Source: JANPJV01 sp031425695 (lineage in GTDB: Bacteria > Pseudomonadota > Gammaproteobacteria > Xanthomonadales > SZUA-5). From it: DNA of 64,000 bases. The translations under genes were made by a program, and so were the position numbers. Within the stretch, counting starts at the first letter, position 1; every line of letters starts with the position of its first letter. The notes beneath the pieces are model-generated. The model was not told the origin of the DNA, ran no database searches, and was given only the letters and a program-made list of their open reading frames with translations. The stretch is from NCBI GenBank assembly GCA_031425695.1, contig JANPJV010000314.1:1-64000 (forward strand), written 5' to 3'. Of the stretch, positions 1 through 8,478 are shown one piece after another.

Positions 1-103
1 TCTCCCGCCAAGTTTTTCCATGCTCACGCCGCAAACGATCGGCTTGCAAACGCAACAAGCGAAGCGATTCATCAGAAAGCTTGCGGGCGTCGGGTTTGCT
101 CAT
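1..103 (-). CDS. Transposase N-terminus (IS630-like), partial
   Basis: An open frame runs off the left edge of the window; only the first 34 codons are visible. It starts MSKPDARKLSDESL and continues with a basic, leucine-rich stretch ending KTWRE. This resembles the N-terminal helix-turn-helix region of IS630-family transposases, which commonly begin with a KPDARKL-like segment. No inverted repeat or TA duplication could be checked because most of the element lies outside. It could also be an unrelated small DNA-binding protein. Confidence 0.4.
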   Translation of the reverse strand, partial: MSKPDARKLSDESLRLLRLQADRLRREHGKTWRE

Positions 104-218
104 GCCGAATCATAGCATATATTTGATTGCCGGGTTAATAAATCGACGCTTTTGGGAGCGTGGATCGGACGTGTCCAGGATGGACCAGTTCGATCTTCAG
201 ATACTGGCCAAGGCGTAG

Positions 219-848
219 CTATCGTCGCGTGATCCCGACGGGGATTTCGGTCAAACGCGCGAATTCGTCGGATGCGAGCAGGTCAGGCCGCTCGAGCACC
301 GTCAATGCGAACGCAGTGGCGTCCTGCCCGAAGAAGGGCTCGCCGTGGGCCACCAGGGTCGGCACGCCGTAAACCTCAGCGGCGATGGCTGCGTCGGTCG
401 ACGCTTTCAGCGCCTGCTTCACGGCCGGGTCGTTGATTGCTGCGGCGACGTCGTCGATGCCGAGCCCGGCGCCCAAGTCGGCCAGGTCGGCGGCCGTTTC
501 CGCCGCGCGTCCCTCGGCCCAGATGTGCCGATAAACGCGTTGAACGACTGGCGTCGAGCCGCCGGCCGCAACGATCAAACGCATGGCCGCAAGCGGGTTA
601 AACGGGTGGCGTGGCGGAAATCGCAGCGGGATGCCGAGCTCGCGGCTGCGCCAGAGCACATAGCGATAAGTGAATTCGCGCTTGCGCGGGATCTCGGCTG
701 GACCGAGCTGCCCGAAGTGCCCCAGCAGCACCCCGAGCACCACCGGTCGCGGCGCGAGTGGCAGCTCGGGACGTGTCCGCAGCAGCCATTCCAGCTGCAG
801 GTACGCGTATGGCGAAATGACGTCGAAGTACCAGGGCAGGGCGTTCAT
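219..848 (-). CDS. DsbA-family 2-hydroxychromene-2-carboxylate isomerase-like protein
   Basis: A 209 aa thioredoxin-fold protein of the DsbA/HCCA isomerase (kappa GST-like) family. It begins MNALPWYFDVISPYAYLQ, where the family has a F(D/Y)xxSPY(A/S)Y active-site region with serine instead of the CxxC of DsbA. Near the C-terminus EVYGVPTLVAHGEPFFGQD is the typical cis-proline (GVPT) and FxGxD region. The frame is open 35 codons further upstream, but that part translates a GGTGTCGG-type repeat, so the internal ATG is preferred. In this family the usual role is glutathione-dependent cis-trans isomerisation in aromatic degradation; the true substrate here is unknown. Confidence 0.8.
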   Translation of the reverse strand: MNALPWYFDVISPYAYLQLEWLLRTRPELPLAPRPVVLGVLLGHFGQLGPAEIPRKREFTYRYVLWRSRELGIPLRFPPRHPFNPLAAMRLIVAAGGSTPVVQRVYRHIWAEGRAAETAADLADLGAGLGIDDVAAAINDPAVKQALKASTDAAIAAEVYGVPTLVAHGEPFFGQDATAFALTVLERPDLLASDEFARLTEIPVGITRR

Positions 849-999
849 CGGGAAGCTCTTGGAGAAGCGGTGTCGGTCTCGGTTGTCGGTGTCGGAAGAG
901 CGGTCAACGGTTGCGGAGACCTTGCGCACCCGGGGATTCGACCCAGTATGCAACCGCGCTCGCCTATCCTCGACAACCCGAAGGCGGTGATTTCGATAA

Positions 1000-1239
1000 G
1001 TGCGCTGTTTCCTGCTCCTGCTGATCCGCGGCTACCAGGCGACGATAAGCCGCCTGCTGGGCACCCGTTGCCGCTTCTACCCCAGTTGCTCCGCGTACGC
1101 CGCCGAATCCATCACCCGCTTTGGCGCCGCCCGCGGCAGCTGGTTCACGATCAGTCGCCTCGCCCGCTGCCATCCGGGCTGCGAAGGTGGCCACGACCCG
1201 GTGCCGGAAACCTTCACCTGGACGCCGTGGCGGCGTTAA
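1000..1239 (+). CDS. yidD: Membrane protein insertion efficiency factor YidD
   Basis: A 79 aa protein with a GTG start. It has the YidD hallmarks: an N-terminal amphipathic LLLLIRGYQATISRLLG segment, then RCRFYPSCSAYAAESI with the conserved Cys pair and Tyr, and a C-terminal RCHPGCEGGHDPVP motif. YidD helps YidC-dependent membrane protein insertion at the cytoplasmic membrane. In most genomes it sits between rnpA and yidC; here it stands alone, divergent from the DsbA-family gene, so it is probably transcribed by itself. Confidence 0.9.
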   Translation: MRCFLLLLIRGYQATISRLLGTRCRFYPSCSAYAAESITRFGAARGSWFTISRLARCHPGCEGGHDPVPETFTWTPWRR

Positions 1240-1286
1240 CCCGTAAGCCGCGACTTGTTGAGTGTCGCGACGGGTACTTTCATTTA

Positions 1287-1391
1287 TTGACGCAAAGGAC
1301 GCTAAGGACGCTAAGAAAAGCGAGGACACATATCAAAGTTGTGCCTTGGCTTTTTTAGCGTCCTTTGCGAACTTAGCGTCCTTTGCGTCAA
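1287..1391. repeat. Long palindromic intergenic repeat (GACGCAAAGGACGCTAAG type)
   Basis: Arms at 1287-1306 and 1372-1391 are perfect 20-nt reverse complements built from GACGCAAAGGACGCTAAG units. The left arm carries an extra GGACGCTAAG copy and the right arm an extra TTAGCGTCCTTTGCGAA copy. The element lies between the convergent yidD and ctaB genes and could act as a bidirectional terminator. Such interspersed repeats are common in Xanthomonadales genomes. Confidence 0.8.
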
Positions 1392-1416
1392 ATAATAAAC
1401 GCCGCAATCGAAGCGC

Positions 1417-2331
1417 TCACCCCGCCTCGAAAACGATCGGCGCCGGCAAGGCGCGGCCGCCGGGGAGGTAATGATCGATCAGGAGGAAGGCGAACAGGGC
1501 GGCGAGGTACAGGATGGAATAGTTGAAAGTCTTGTAGGCGAACAGCTCGTCTGGCGGATCCATCAGGCGGATCGCGTAGTAGAGGAAGCCTGCGCCGAGG
1601 ACGACGGCGCCGCCGAGGTAGAAAAAGCCCGCCATGCCGGTGAGGTACGGCAGCAGGGTCACGATCACCAGCAGGATCGTGTACAGCAGGATGTGCCAGC
1701 GCGTGAACTCGACACCGTAGATGACAGGCAGCATCGGAATCGCAACTTTGGCGTAATCGGCACGGCGGTAAATGGCCAGCGCCCAAAAATGCGGCGGGGT
1801 CCAGATGAAGATGATCAGGAACAGCAGCAGTGCGTGCGGGTCGAGCTGCCCGGTCACCGCGGTCCAGCCCAGCACCGGCGGTGCGGCCCCGGCGGCGCCA
1901 CCGATGACGATGTTCTGCGGGGTCGCGCGCTTGAGGTACAGGGTATAGACCACCGCGTAGCCGATCAGCGAGCAGAAGGTCAGCACCGCGGTCAGCGGAT
2001 TGACCACGAACCACAGCAGCAGCATCGAGGCAGCGCCGAGCAATAGCGCGAAGATCACGGCCTGGCGCTCGCTCAGACGACCACGGGGCAACGGGCGGTA
2101 CATGGTCCGCTGCATCTGCGCGTCGACTCGCGTATCCAGGATCTGGTTGAGCGCGGCCGCGCCGGCGGCGGCGAGATAGATGCCGAGATTTCCGAAGACC
2201 AGTGCCTGCCACGGCGGCATCCCGGGGGTCGCGAGGAACATTCCGACCACCGCGGTGAACACGATCAGCGCGACGACACGCGGCTTGGTCAGCGCCCAGA
2301 AGTCTGCAAACGTGCCCAGCAACGCGCTCAA
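1417..2331 (-). CDS. ctaB: Protoheme IX farnesyltransferase (heme O synthase)
   Basis: A 304 aa polytopic UbiA-superfamily prenyltransferase that farnesylates heme B to heme O for cytochrome oxidase. The first Asp-rich motif lies in LNQILDTRVDAQMQRT (NxxxDxxxD), followed by RPLPRGRLS, and a second set lies in the FIWTPPHFWALAIYRRADYAKVAIPM region, both diagnostic of CtaB/CyoE. The start is a TTG overlapping the TGA stop of ctaA, so the two heme-modifying genes are translationally coupled. The length is normal for the family. Confidence 0.93.
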   Translation of the reverse strand: MSALLGTFADFWALTKPRVVALIVFTAVVGMFLATPGMPPWQALVFGNLGIYLAAAGAAALNQILDTRVDAQMQRTMYRPLPRGRLSERQAVIFALLLGAASMLLLWFVVNPLTAVLTFCSLIGYAVVYTLYLKRATPQNIVIGGAAGAAPPVLGWTAVTGQLDPHALLLFLIIFIWTPPHFWALAIYRRADYAKVAIPMLPVIYGVEFTRWHILLYTILLVIVTLLPYLTGMAGFFYLGGAVVLGAGFLYYAIRLMDPPDELFAYKTFNYSILYLAALFAFLLIDHYLPGGRALPAPIVFEAG

Positions 2332-3491
2332 GCGAATGCCCCAGGCCTACGCGGATAAGCCTGCATCGGCAACACTTCCTGCGCGTTTACGCGCGACAGT
2401 ATCAACAGCAGTGCGCCGAGCAGGAGCGCGGCCACCCCGTTATGCGCGGTCGCGGTCCACAACGGCAATTGGTAGACGACATTGCTGATGCCGAGGGCAA
2501 TTTGCAGTGCCAACAAAAACACCAGGGCGCCGGCGAGTCGACGTTCGTTGCCGAGGGCCAACAGGCGCAGGATCAATGCGCCCACGGCCAGCAGGACAAG
2601 CAACGCGCCGACGCGATGAGTCCAGTGAATCGCGGCGCGCGCCGCACCATCGAGGATGCCGCCCTCGTAGTTGACGCCGATCTCGCGAAACAGGACGAAG
2701 CCCTCGGCGAAGCCGTCCTGGGGCACCCAGCGTCCCAGGCAAGTCGGAAAATCGGGACACGAGAGTGCCGCGTAGTTGGTGCTGGTCCAGCCACCCAGAA
2801 AGATCTGCAGGCACAGGACAATGAGCGCACCTACGACCCACGGGCGCGGGATCGCCAGAGCCCGTTGCGGGGCCGCCAGCCGCAGCGCTGCCCACAGCAG
2901 CAGGCTGAAGGTGGCCAGCCCGCCGAGCAGATGGGCAGTGACGATGATCGGTTTCAGCTTGAGCGTGACCGTCCACATCCCGAGCATGGCCTGGAAGATG
3001 ATCAGGCCGAGCGTCGCGGTCAGCACCCCTGCGGGAGCTGGTTCGCGCACGAGGACAGCCCCCCCGAAGGGCAGCGCAACTGCCATGCATGCAGCCAGCA
3101 GCGCCAGGCTATCGGCACCGCTGCGATTGAGCGCAATCGCGGCAATCGCCATGCCTGCCGATCCCAGCACGCAGCCGCGCGCGCCGCGCGATCCCGCCGT
3201 CGCTCCCCACGCCAGTGCCAACACCAGCAGCCCGAGCGTGCCGGCAAAAAAGCGATGGACCATTTCCTTCCCGGCTTTCGGGGTTTCCACCGCACGCTCA
3301 GGGAACGCCAGGTTCGCCTTGGCGATCTCGGCGTCCGAATTGGGCCAGGTGGCATGTCCGTAGCAGCCCGGCCAGTCCGGACAGCCGAGGCCCGCATGGC
3401 TGAGGCGCACGTAGGCCCCGAGCACGACCACCATGAAGGTCAGCGCGACCGCCGCCCAGGCCAGCCGGCGCATGAAGCTCGAATGGATCAT
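2328..3491 (-). CDS. ctaA: Heme A synthase
   Basis: A 387 aa COX15/CtaA protein, eight predicted TM helices, oxidising heme O to heme A. Diagnostic features are GAYVRLSHAGLGCPDWPGCYG near the N-terminus (paired Cys in the first periplasmic loop) and the second-half copy TNYAALSCPDFPTCLG. Conserved heme-ligand histidines occur in TAHLLGGL, IHWTHRVGA and TAHNGVA. The frame is open well upstream, but the start MIHSSFMRRLAW is chosen because it has a GGAG ribosome site and forms an ATGA overlap with the stop of the preceding gene. Confidence 0.93.
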   Translation of the reverse strand: MIHSSFMRRLAWAAVALTFMVVVLGAYVRLSHAGLGCPDWPGCYGHATWPNSDAEIAKANLAFPERAVETPKAGKEMVHRFFAGTLGLLVLALAWGATAGSRGARGCVLGSAGMAIAAIALNRSGADSLALLAACMAVALPFGGAVLVREPAPAGVLTATLGLIIFQAMLGMWTVTLKLKPIIVTAHLLGGLATFSLLLWAALRLAAPQRALAIPRPWVVGALIVLCLQIFLGGWTSTNYAALSCPDFPTCLGRWVPQDGFAEGFVLFREIGVNYEGGILDGAARAAIHWTHRVGALLVLLAVGALILRLLALGNERRLAGALVFLLALQIALGISNVVYQLPLWTATAHNGVAALLLGALLLILSRVNAQEVLPMQAYPRRPGAFA

Positions 3492-4009
3492 TCTCCGACC
3501 TTGCTCCAGCGCAGCAGGTGGGCGACGTCCTTGCGCACGTCGGTGGGCTCGGCATTTGCGGCGTAACGCAGCATGGCGTTGCCGAGCGGATCGACCAGCA
3601 CGCTCTCGCCGGGCGCCAGCGCCAACGGTGATGCACTCGCCGGTTCCCAGGCGTGCCAGATCGTCCCCAGCGCAGGATGCTGCGGCGCCGCCCAGGCCAC
3701 CATCTGCACCCGGTCCATCTTCTTGCCCTGGGCTTCGCGAATATGGCCGAGCAGCGTCAAGCGGCGCTGGCAATCGGCCGCGCATGCGTCTGGAAAGCGC
3801 ACCAGCACGGTCCAGCGCTTGCCATTGTTGAAGAGTGTCGTGGCGCCCGCATCGGCCGTCATCGGCAGCACCGGCTCGATCAGTGTCCCACGGTTGCGCG
3901 TTTCTCCCGGATTCCAGTGGAACCAGCTGGTCTGCAGCAGGATCGCGATCAGGGCAGGCAGGGCGAAGGCCGCGATGATCAGCAGCAGTTGGACGCGGCT
4001 CTTACTCAT
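3488..4009 (-). CDS. Membrane-anchored protein of the cox assembly cluster
   Basis: A 173 aa protein with one N-terminal TM helix (about residues 7-25) and a predicted periplasmic domain. The segment KRWTVLVRFPDACAADCQRRL has a CxxxC spacing that resembles the metal-binding site of SCO/thioredoxin-like copper chaperones, though overall similarity to SCO is not obvious. Overlaps on both sides (SURF1 upstream, ctaA downstream) put it in a tight oxidase-assembly operon. A copper or heme delivery role is inference from context and the CxxxC; the family name is not recognised. Confidence 0.7.
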   Translation of the reverse strand: MSKSRVQLLLIIAAFALPALIAILLQTSWFHWNPGETRNRGTLIEPVLPMTADAGATTLFNNGKRWTVLVRFPDACAADCQRRLTLLGHIREAQGKKMDRVQMVAWAAPQHPALGTIWHAWEPASASPLALAPGESVLVDPLGNAMLRYAANAEPTDVRKDVAHLLRWSKVGE

Positions 4010-4736
4010 TGCTCGGGGTCAGCTCGGGTCGGTCGCCCCGGCGCAGATCGCGCCAGGCGAGGGTCAAGTAGATGAGGACGACCGCAAGCGCCAGTGCAAA
4101 CCACTGCAATGCATAGCCGCGATGTCGTTCAGGCGGCAGCATCCCGGCGCGGATGCTGGTCGCACTGCGGGCGTGTCGGTCTTCGAGAATCAAGTCTAGC
4201 AGCGGTACGCCGAGGCGCTGCTCGATCGCAGCGATATCCATGCGGGTCATCAGCCACGGCCAGTCGGCGGCGGCGCTCGCGCCCAATGCGAGCCCCGCCC
4301 CCGGCGGATCCACCAGCATCCCTTCGAGCGCGCCATCGTTGAGGCCGGTGCTGGCCTGGGGTGGCGCGCTGGCGCGATCGGGCCAGGGCAGCCAGCCCAG
4401 GTCGACCAGTACGGCGCGGTCGTCGTCCTCGATCAGGAAAGGCACATAGGCGCGCACGCCGGGCTTGCCCTCGCGCAGCTGGTTGTCGAGCAGGATCTGC
4501 TTGCCCGCATCGAACCGCCCTTGAATGCGCACGGCGCGAAAGCGCAATCCTGCACCGTCCCGCTCCGCGCTGGCCAATGGAAGCAATGGAGCCGCGAGCG
4601 CGGATTCGATCCCGGCGAGCAGGCGCTCCTTCTCTACCGCACGCTCGAGCTGCCAGAAGCCGATGCGTGAAAGCCCGGCTGCGCACAGGGCGGCGAGCAG
4701 GCCAAACGCAAGGAGCAGACGATTCTTTGGGCTCAT
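4002..4736 (-). CDS. SURF1 family cytochrome oxidase assembly protein
   Basis: A 244 aa protein with the SURF1 layout: an N-terminal TM helix (about 8-25), a periplasmic domain, and a C-terminal TM helix (about 212-229) preceded by RHRGYALQWFALAL, which matches the family motif GYxxQWxxLA. It has the internal FDAGKQILLDNQLREGKPG region. SURF1 proteins assist heme A insertion into subunit I. The gene overlaps the next one by 8 nt and heads the SURF1-173 aa-ctaA-ctaB block. Confidence 0.9.
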   Translation of the reverse strand: MSPKNRLLLAFGLLAALCAAGLSRIGFWQLERAVEKERLLAGIESALAAPLLPLASAERDGAGLRFRAVRIQGRFDAGKQILLDNQLREGKPGVRAYVPFLIEDDDRAVLVDLGWLPWPDRASAPPQASTGLNDGALEGMLVDPPGAGLALGASAAADWPWLMTRMDIAAIEQRLGVPLLDLILEDRHARSATSIRAGMLPPERHRGYALQWFALALAVVLIYLTLAWRDLRRGDRPELTPSNE

Positions 4737-4813
4737 TCGCGCCGACCGGGTCTTGCAATACGAGGGCGTATCCTCAATTCACCCAGGACCGGCACTCGCT
4801 CGAAGGCATTTCA

Positions 4814-5041
4814 ATGCTCAAGCTCGGCATCATTCTGTATTTCGGATTCATCGTCTACAACCTCGCGGCGGGCGGTTATTACATGCTCACCGACAAGGGC
4901 AAGTCCGAGCGCGTGGTAAAGGCGCTGACCTGGCGCATCGGTCTGTCGATCTTGCTGATCGTACTGATTGCCGCTGGCGTGTACAGCGGCGTCATCGAAC
5001 CGAGCGGGCTGGGGCCGTACGCCGAGAAGCCGGGGAGCTAA
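4814..5041 (+). CDS. Small twin-TM protein (DUF2909-like)
   Basis: A 75 aa protein starting MLKLGIILYFGFIVYNLAAGG with a second TM segment WRIGLSILLIVLIAAGVYSG. Length, twin TM layout and the TDKGKSERVVKALTWRIG linker match the small DUF2909 proteins usually found inside cytochrome oxidase clusters. It lies on the plus strand between the two minus-strand cox blocks, divergent from SURF1 and convergent with coxC. Its role is unknown; involvement in oxidase assembly is inferred from position. Confidence 0.8.
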   Translation: MLKLGIILYFGFIVYNLAAGGYYMLTDKGKSERVVKALTWRIGLSILLIVLIAAGVYSGVIEPSGLGPYAEKPGS

Positions 5042-5042
5042 C

Positions 5043-5137
5043 GTAGGTCATGTTGCCCGCGCACGCGGGCTACTTGACGGCTTTTTCGGCCCAACGCTGG
5101 CGTCAAGTAGCCCGCCTTCGCGGGCTGCTTGACCTAC
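5043..5137. repeat. REP-like palindromic element between convergent genes
   Basis: A 95-nt element bounded by GTAGGTCA (5043-5050) and TGACCTAC (5130-5137). A perfect 13-bp pair, GGGCTACTTGACG (5067-5079) and CGTCAAGTAGCCC (5101-5113), encloses a short loop containing CTTTTT. Each half also has a small CCCGC/GCGGG hairpin, giving the two-hairpin layout of a REP doublet. Lying between the 75 aa gene and coxC ends, it probably terminates transcription in both directions. Confidence 0.75.
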
Positions 5138-5149
5138 AAAAAGCGCTCG

Positions 5150-6019
5150 TCAAAGTACGTAGACGAACACGAACAATCCCAGCCAAACCACGTCGACGAA
5201 GTGCCAGTACCAGGCCACGCCTTCGAAGGCGAAGTGGTGTTCCTTGGTGAAATGGCCCTTGATGCAGCGGAACAGGATCACGATCAGCATGATCGTGCCC
5301 AGGGTCACGTGCATGCCGTGGAAGCCGGTGAGCATGAAGAAGGTGCTCCCGTAGATGCCGGCGCCCAGCGTCAGGCCGAGTTCGTTGTAGGCGTGCATGT
5401 ACTCGATCACCTGCCAGTACAGGAAGATCACGCCGAGGATGATGGTCGCGGCCATCCAGAAAATCAGTGCGCGGCGCTGGCCGAGCTTGAGCGCCCAGTG
5501 CGCGAGCGTGATGGTCAGGCCCGAGGTCAACAGCAACAGCGTGTTGAGCAGCGGAATGCCCCAGGCCGACAAGGTCTGGAAAGCGCCGCCGAGCTGTCCG
5601 GGGCCATTGGTCGGCCACGCAGCGACGAAGCCTGAATGCAGCAACTGGTTGGTCGAGAAGCCGTCGCCGGCGCCACCGAGCCATGGCACCGAGAGGATCC
5701 GCGCGTAGAACAGGGCGCCGAAAAAGGCCGCGAAGAACATCACTTCGGAAAAAATGAACCAGACCATTCCCATGCGGAAGGAAGTGTCGACCTGGGCGTT
5801 GAACATCCCGGCCAGGCTCTCCTTGATCACCGCGCCGAACCAGCCGACCAGCATCACCACCAGCAGGATGAAGCCGGCGATGAACAGCGGGTTGCCCAAG
5901 GCCTTGTTGTCATTGAGCATCGATGCCGCGCCGGCCATGAACAGGAACAGCGCGACTGAACCGACAATCGGCCAGCGGCTGCCGTGCGGTACGTAATAAG
6001 CGCCAGCGGCTTGTTCCAT
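5150..6019 (-). CDS. coxC: Cytochrome c oxidase subunit III
   Basis: A 289 aa seven-TM protein of the oxidase core. Typical segments are KESLAGMFNAQVDTSFRMGMVWFIFSEVMFFAAFFGALFYAR (quoted here only as a region around residues 68-108), YWQVIEYMHAYNELG and the C-terminal GFHGMHVTLGT followed by VAWYWHFVDVVWLGLF. Subunit III stabilises the catalytic core and O2 entry. It follows ctaG with a 49-nt gap and closes the coxB-A-ctaG-C block, ending at the palindromic repeat. Confidence 0.95.
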   Translation of the reverse strand: MEQAAGAYYVPHGSRWPIVGSVALFLFMAGAASMLNDNKALGNPLFIAGFILLVVMLVGWFGAVIKESLAGMFNAQVDTSFRMGMVWFIFSEVMFFAAFFGALFYARILSVPWLGGAGDGFSTNQLLHSGFVAAWPTNGPGQLGGAFQTLSAWGIPLLNTLLLLTSGLTITLAHWALKLGQRRALIFWMAATIILGVIFLYWQVIEYMHAYNELGLTLGAGIYGSTFFMLTGFHGMHVTLGTIMLIVILFRCIKGHFTKEHHFAFEGVAWYWHFVDVVWLGLFVFVYVL

Positions 6020-6068
6020 AAAAACTTCCTTTGCGAAGGTCGGTCGGGCCGGTCAAGGCCCGGGCACG

Positions 6069-6653
6069 TCAATTGTCGAGATTATCGGCAAGGCCGGCAT
6101 GCGATGCCAGCCGCCGCGTCGCCGGATCATTCCGGTAGAAGCTGTAGGACAGGGTGAGCACGTTCACGTTCGCCGGCAGCTCCGGGTCGATGACGAAGCG
6201 CAGCGGCATGGCGCGCGTTTCGCCCGGGTCGAGCGGCTGTTCGGTGAAGCAGAAACACTCGGTCTTGTTGAAGTACATCGAGGCGCGATTTGGGGCCACG
6301 CTCGGAACTGCCTGGCCGACGATGCGCTCGCTGCTGTTGTTGGTGGCGTCGTAAAAGGCTTCCACGACCTGGCCCGGGTGCACCGTCATCGAGGACAGCC
6401 GCGGCGAGAAGCTCCAGGGCAAGCCCGCACGCACATTGCCGTCGAACTGCACGGTGATGCTGCGGGAGCGATCGATCGCGGTCTCGCGCGCTGCTGCGGT
6501 TGCCTGCGGTCCGGTCTTGCCGTTGATCCCGGTGATCTCGCAATAGATCGAATACAACGGGATCAGCGCGAAACAGAACACGAAGGAGGCCGCGCACGCG
6601 AGCAACACCCGGCGCACCAGCGCCCGGTGCCGCCGTGTCGTGGGCGCGCTCAT
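6069..6653 (-). CDS. ctaG: Cytochrome c oxidase assembly protein CtaG (Cox11)
   Basis: A 194 aa Cox11 protein that delivers copper to the CuB centre of subunit I in the periplasm. It has one N-terminal TM helix (about 14-33), then an immunoglobulin-like domain. The copper-binding motif is seen in NKTECFCFTEQPLDPGE (CFCF), preceded by the VEAFYDATN and GQAVPSVAPNRASMYF segments. Its ATG overlaps the stop of the upstream 55 aa gene. Confidence 0.95.
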   Translation of the reverse strand: MSAPTTRRHRALVRRVLLACAASFVFCFALIPLYSIYCEITGINGKTGPQATAAARETAIDRSRSITVQFDGNVRAGLPWSFSPRLSSMTVHPGQVVEAFYDATNNSSERIVGQAVPSVAPNRASMYFNKTECFCFTEQPLDPGETRAMPLRFVIDPELPANVNVLTLSYSFYRNDPATRRLASHAGLADNLDN

Positions 6654-6817
6654 GACAGCATCCAGGCGCGCACGAAGATCGACGCGTACAGCACGACCGC
6701 GATCACCACCAACACGGCGACGGTGCGGCGTACCGCCGGCCGGCGTGCCTCGGCAGCGGCTGCTGCCGGGCGATTGGGAGTCGTCGGCACGGTCGCCTCA
6801 GTGGGTGATGTCGCCAT
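6650..6817 (-). CDS. 55 aa single-TM protein of the cox operon
   Basis: A short gene read between coxA and ctaG. It starts MATSPTEATVPTTPNRP, has an Ala/Arg-rich linker, then a TM helix VAVLVVIAVVLYASIFV and ends RAWMLS. Its start lies inside the last codons of coxA in another frame (overlap 6798-6817) and its stop overlaps the ctaG ATG, so it is very probably translated in the operon. Small single-TM proteins at this place are known in proteobacterial cox clusters and are taken to be assembly factors; function here is inferred. Confidence 0.75.
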   Translation of the reverse strand: MATSPTEATVPTTPNRPAAAAAEARRPAVRRTVAVLVVIAVVLYASIFVRAWMLS

Positions 6818-8438
6818 GCGCGAGCATGGAATCGGTCACCTTCGGCGGGATCGAGAAGGTATGGAAGGGCGGCGGCGAAGGCAGCGTCCATTCCAGGCCA
6901 TGCGCCCCTTCCCACACGCCCGGCGTGGCGCGCGCGCCTTTCTTCAGCACGCAGGTTTCGATCAGCAGCCAGACGAACAGCAACTGCGACAGACCGAAGG
7001 CAAAGCCGCCGATGGACGAGATCATGTTGAAGTCGGCGAAGGCGACGTTGTAGTCCGGAATACGGCGCGGCATGCCGGCCAGGCCGAGGAAGTGCTGCGG
7101 GAAGAACAGCACGTTCACCGAGATCGTCGATGCCCAGAAATGCCATTTGCCGAGCGTCTCGTTGTACATGTGGCCGGTCCACTTCGGCAGCCAGTAATAG
7201 ACCGCGGCCATGATCGAGAAGATCGCCCCGGTGACCAGCACGTAGTGGAAGTGCGCGACCACGAAGTAGGTGTCGTGATACTGGAAATCCGCCGGCACGA
7301 TCGCGAGCATCAGCCCGGAGAAACCGCCCACCGTGAACAGCACCACGAAGGCGACCGCGAACAGCATGGGTGTCTCGAAAGTGATCGAGCCCTTCCACAT
7401 GGTCGCCGTCCAGTTGAAGACTTTGACGCCGGTCGGCACCGCGATCAGCATGGTCGCGTACATGAAGAACAGCAGGCCACCGAGCGGCATGCCGACGGTG
7501 AACATGTGGTGCGCCCAGACGATGAATGACAGGAAGGCAATCGAAGCGGTCGCGTAGACCATCGCCTGGTAGCCAAACAGCGGCTTGCGCGAGAACGTCG
7601 GAATGATCTCGGACGCGATGCCGAAAGCCGGCAGGATCATGATGTAGACCTCGGGATGCCCGAAGAACCAGAAGATGTGCTGGAACATCACCGGATCGCC
7701 GCCGCCAGCTGCGTTGAAGAAGCTGGTGTCGAAGAACTTGTCGGTCAGCAGCATGGTCACCGAGCCCGCCAGCACCGGCATCACCGCGATCAGCAGGAAG
7801 GCGGTGATCAGCCACGTCCACACGAAGATCGGCATCTTCAGCAGATCGACGCCGGGCGCACGCAGGTTGAGGATGGTGGCAATGATGTTGATCGCACCCA
7901 TGATCGAGCTGATGCCCATCATGTGGATCGCGAAAATCACGAATGACACGTTGTTGCCGCCTTGGATCGACAGCGGCGGATAGAGCGTCCAGCCGCCGGC
8001 CGGGCCGCCGCCTTCCATGAACAGCGTCATCAGCAGCATGGTGAACGCGAACGGCAGGATCCAGAACGACCAGTTGTTCATGCGTGGCAACGCCATGTCC
8101 GGCGCGCCGATCATCATCGGGATCATCCAGTTGGCGAGGCCGACGAAGGCCGGCATCACCGCCCCGAAGATCATCACCAGCGCATGCATCGTGGTCATCG
8201 AGTTGAAGAACTGCGGCTCGACCAGCTGCAGCCCCGGCTGGAACAGCTCGGCGCGGATGACCAGCGCCATGCAGCCGCCGATCAGGAACATCACCAGCGA
8301 AAAGATCAGATACAGCGTGCCGATGTCTTTGTGGTTGGTGCCCATGAACCAGCGGTCAAAAAAGCCGCTCGGCGCGTGGTTGTGATCGTCGTGATGATCG
8401 TCTGCGGCGTGGGCGCCGTATGACTGGGTTCCGGCCAT
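6798..8438 (-). CDS. coxA: Cytochrome c oxidase subunit I
   Basis: A 546 aa heme-copper oxidase subunit with about 12 TM helices, binding heme a, heme a3 and CuB. Key regions are TTMHALVMIFGAVMP (heme a ligand His), WFFGHPEVYIMILP (CuB His and the cross-linked Tyr), VWAHHMFTVGMP (the CuB His pair) and HDTYFVVAHFHYVL (heme ligand His residues). The HPEVYI motif marks an A-type oxidase. A short His-rich N-terminus (HAADDHHDDHNHA) is present. It lies 40 nt downstream of coxB. Confidence 0.97.
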   Translation of the reverse strand: MAGTQSYGAHAADDHHDDHNHAPSGFFDRWFMGTNHKDIGTLYLIFSLVMFLIGGCMALVIRAELFQPGLQLVEPQFFNSMTTMHALVMIFGAVMPAFVGLANWMIPMMIGAPDMALPRMNNWSFWILPFAFTMLLMTLFMEGGGPAGGWTLYPPLSIQGGNNVSFVIFAIHMMGISSIMGAINIIATILNLRAPGVDLLKMPIFVWTWLITAFLLIAVMPVLAGSVTMLLTDKFFDTSFFNAAGGGDPVMFQHIFWFFGHPEVYIMILPAFGIASEIIPTFSRKPLFGYQAMVYATASIAFLSFIVWAHHMFTVGMPLGGLLFFMYATMLIAVPTGVKVFNWTATMWKGSITFETPMLFAVAFVVLFTVGGFSGLMLAIVPADFQYHDTYFVVAHFHYVLVTGAIFSIMAAVYYWLPKWTGHMYNETLGKWHFWASTISVNVLFFPQHFLGLAGMPRRIPDYNVAFADFNMISSIGGFAFGLSQLLFVWLLIETCVLKKGARATPGVWEGAHGLEWTLPSPPPFHTFSIPPKVTDSMLAHGDITH

Positions 8439-8478
8439 GGCAAAAGTGCTCCGCTAAGCTTTCAAAATAGGGGGAAGA

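Noticed and set aside
345..1358. Long plus-strand open frame (337 codons) over the DsbA-family gene and yidD
   Set aside because: It is antisense to a well-supported gene and crosses yidD and a repeat; composition is Arg/Gln/His-rich as usual for GC-rich shadow frames.
2442..3566. Plus-strand frame of 374 codons across ctaA
   Set aside because: Antisense to ctaA, whose cysteine and histidine motifs are intact; no plausible domain in the antisense product.
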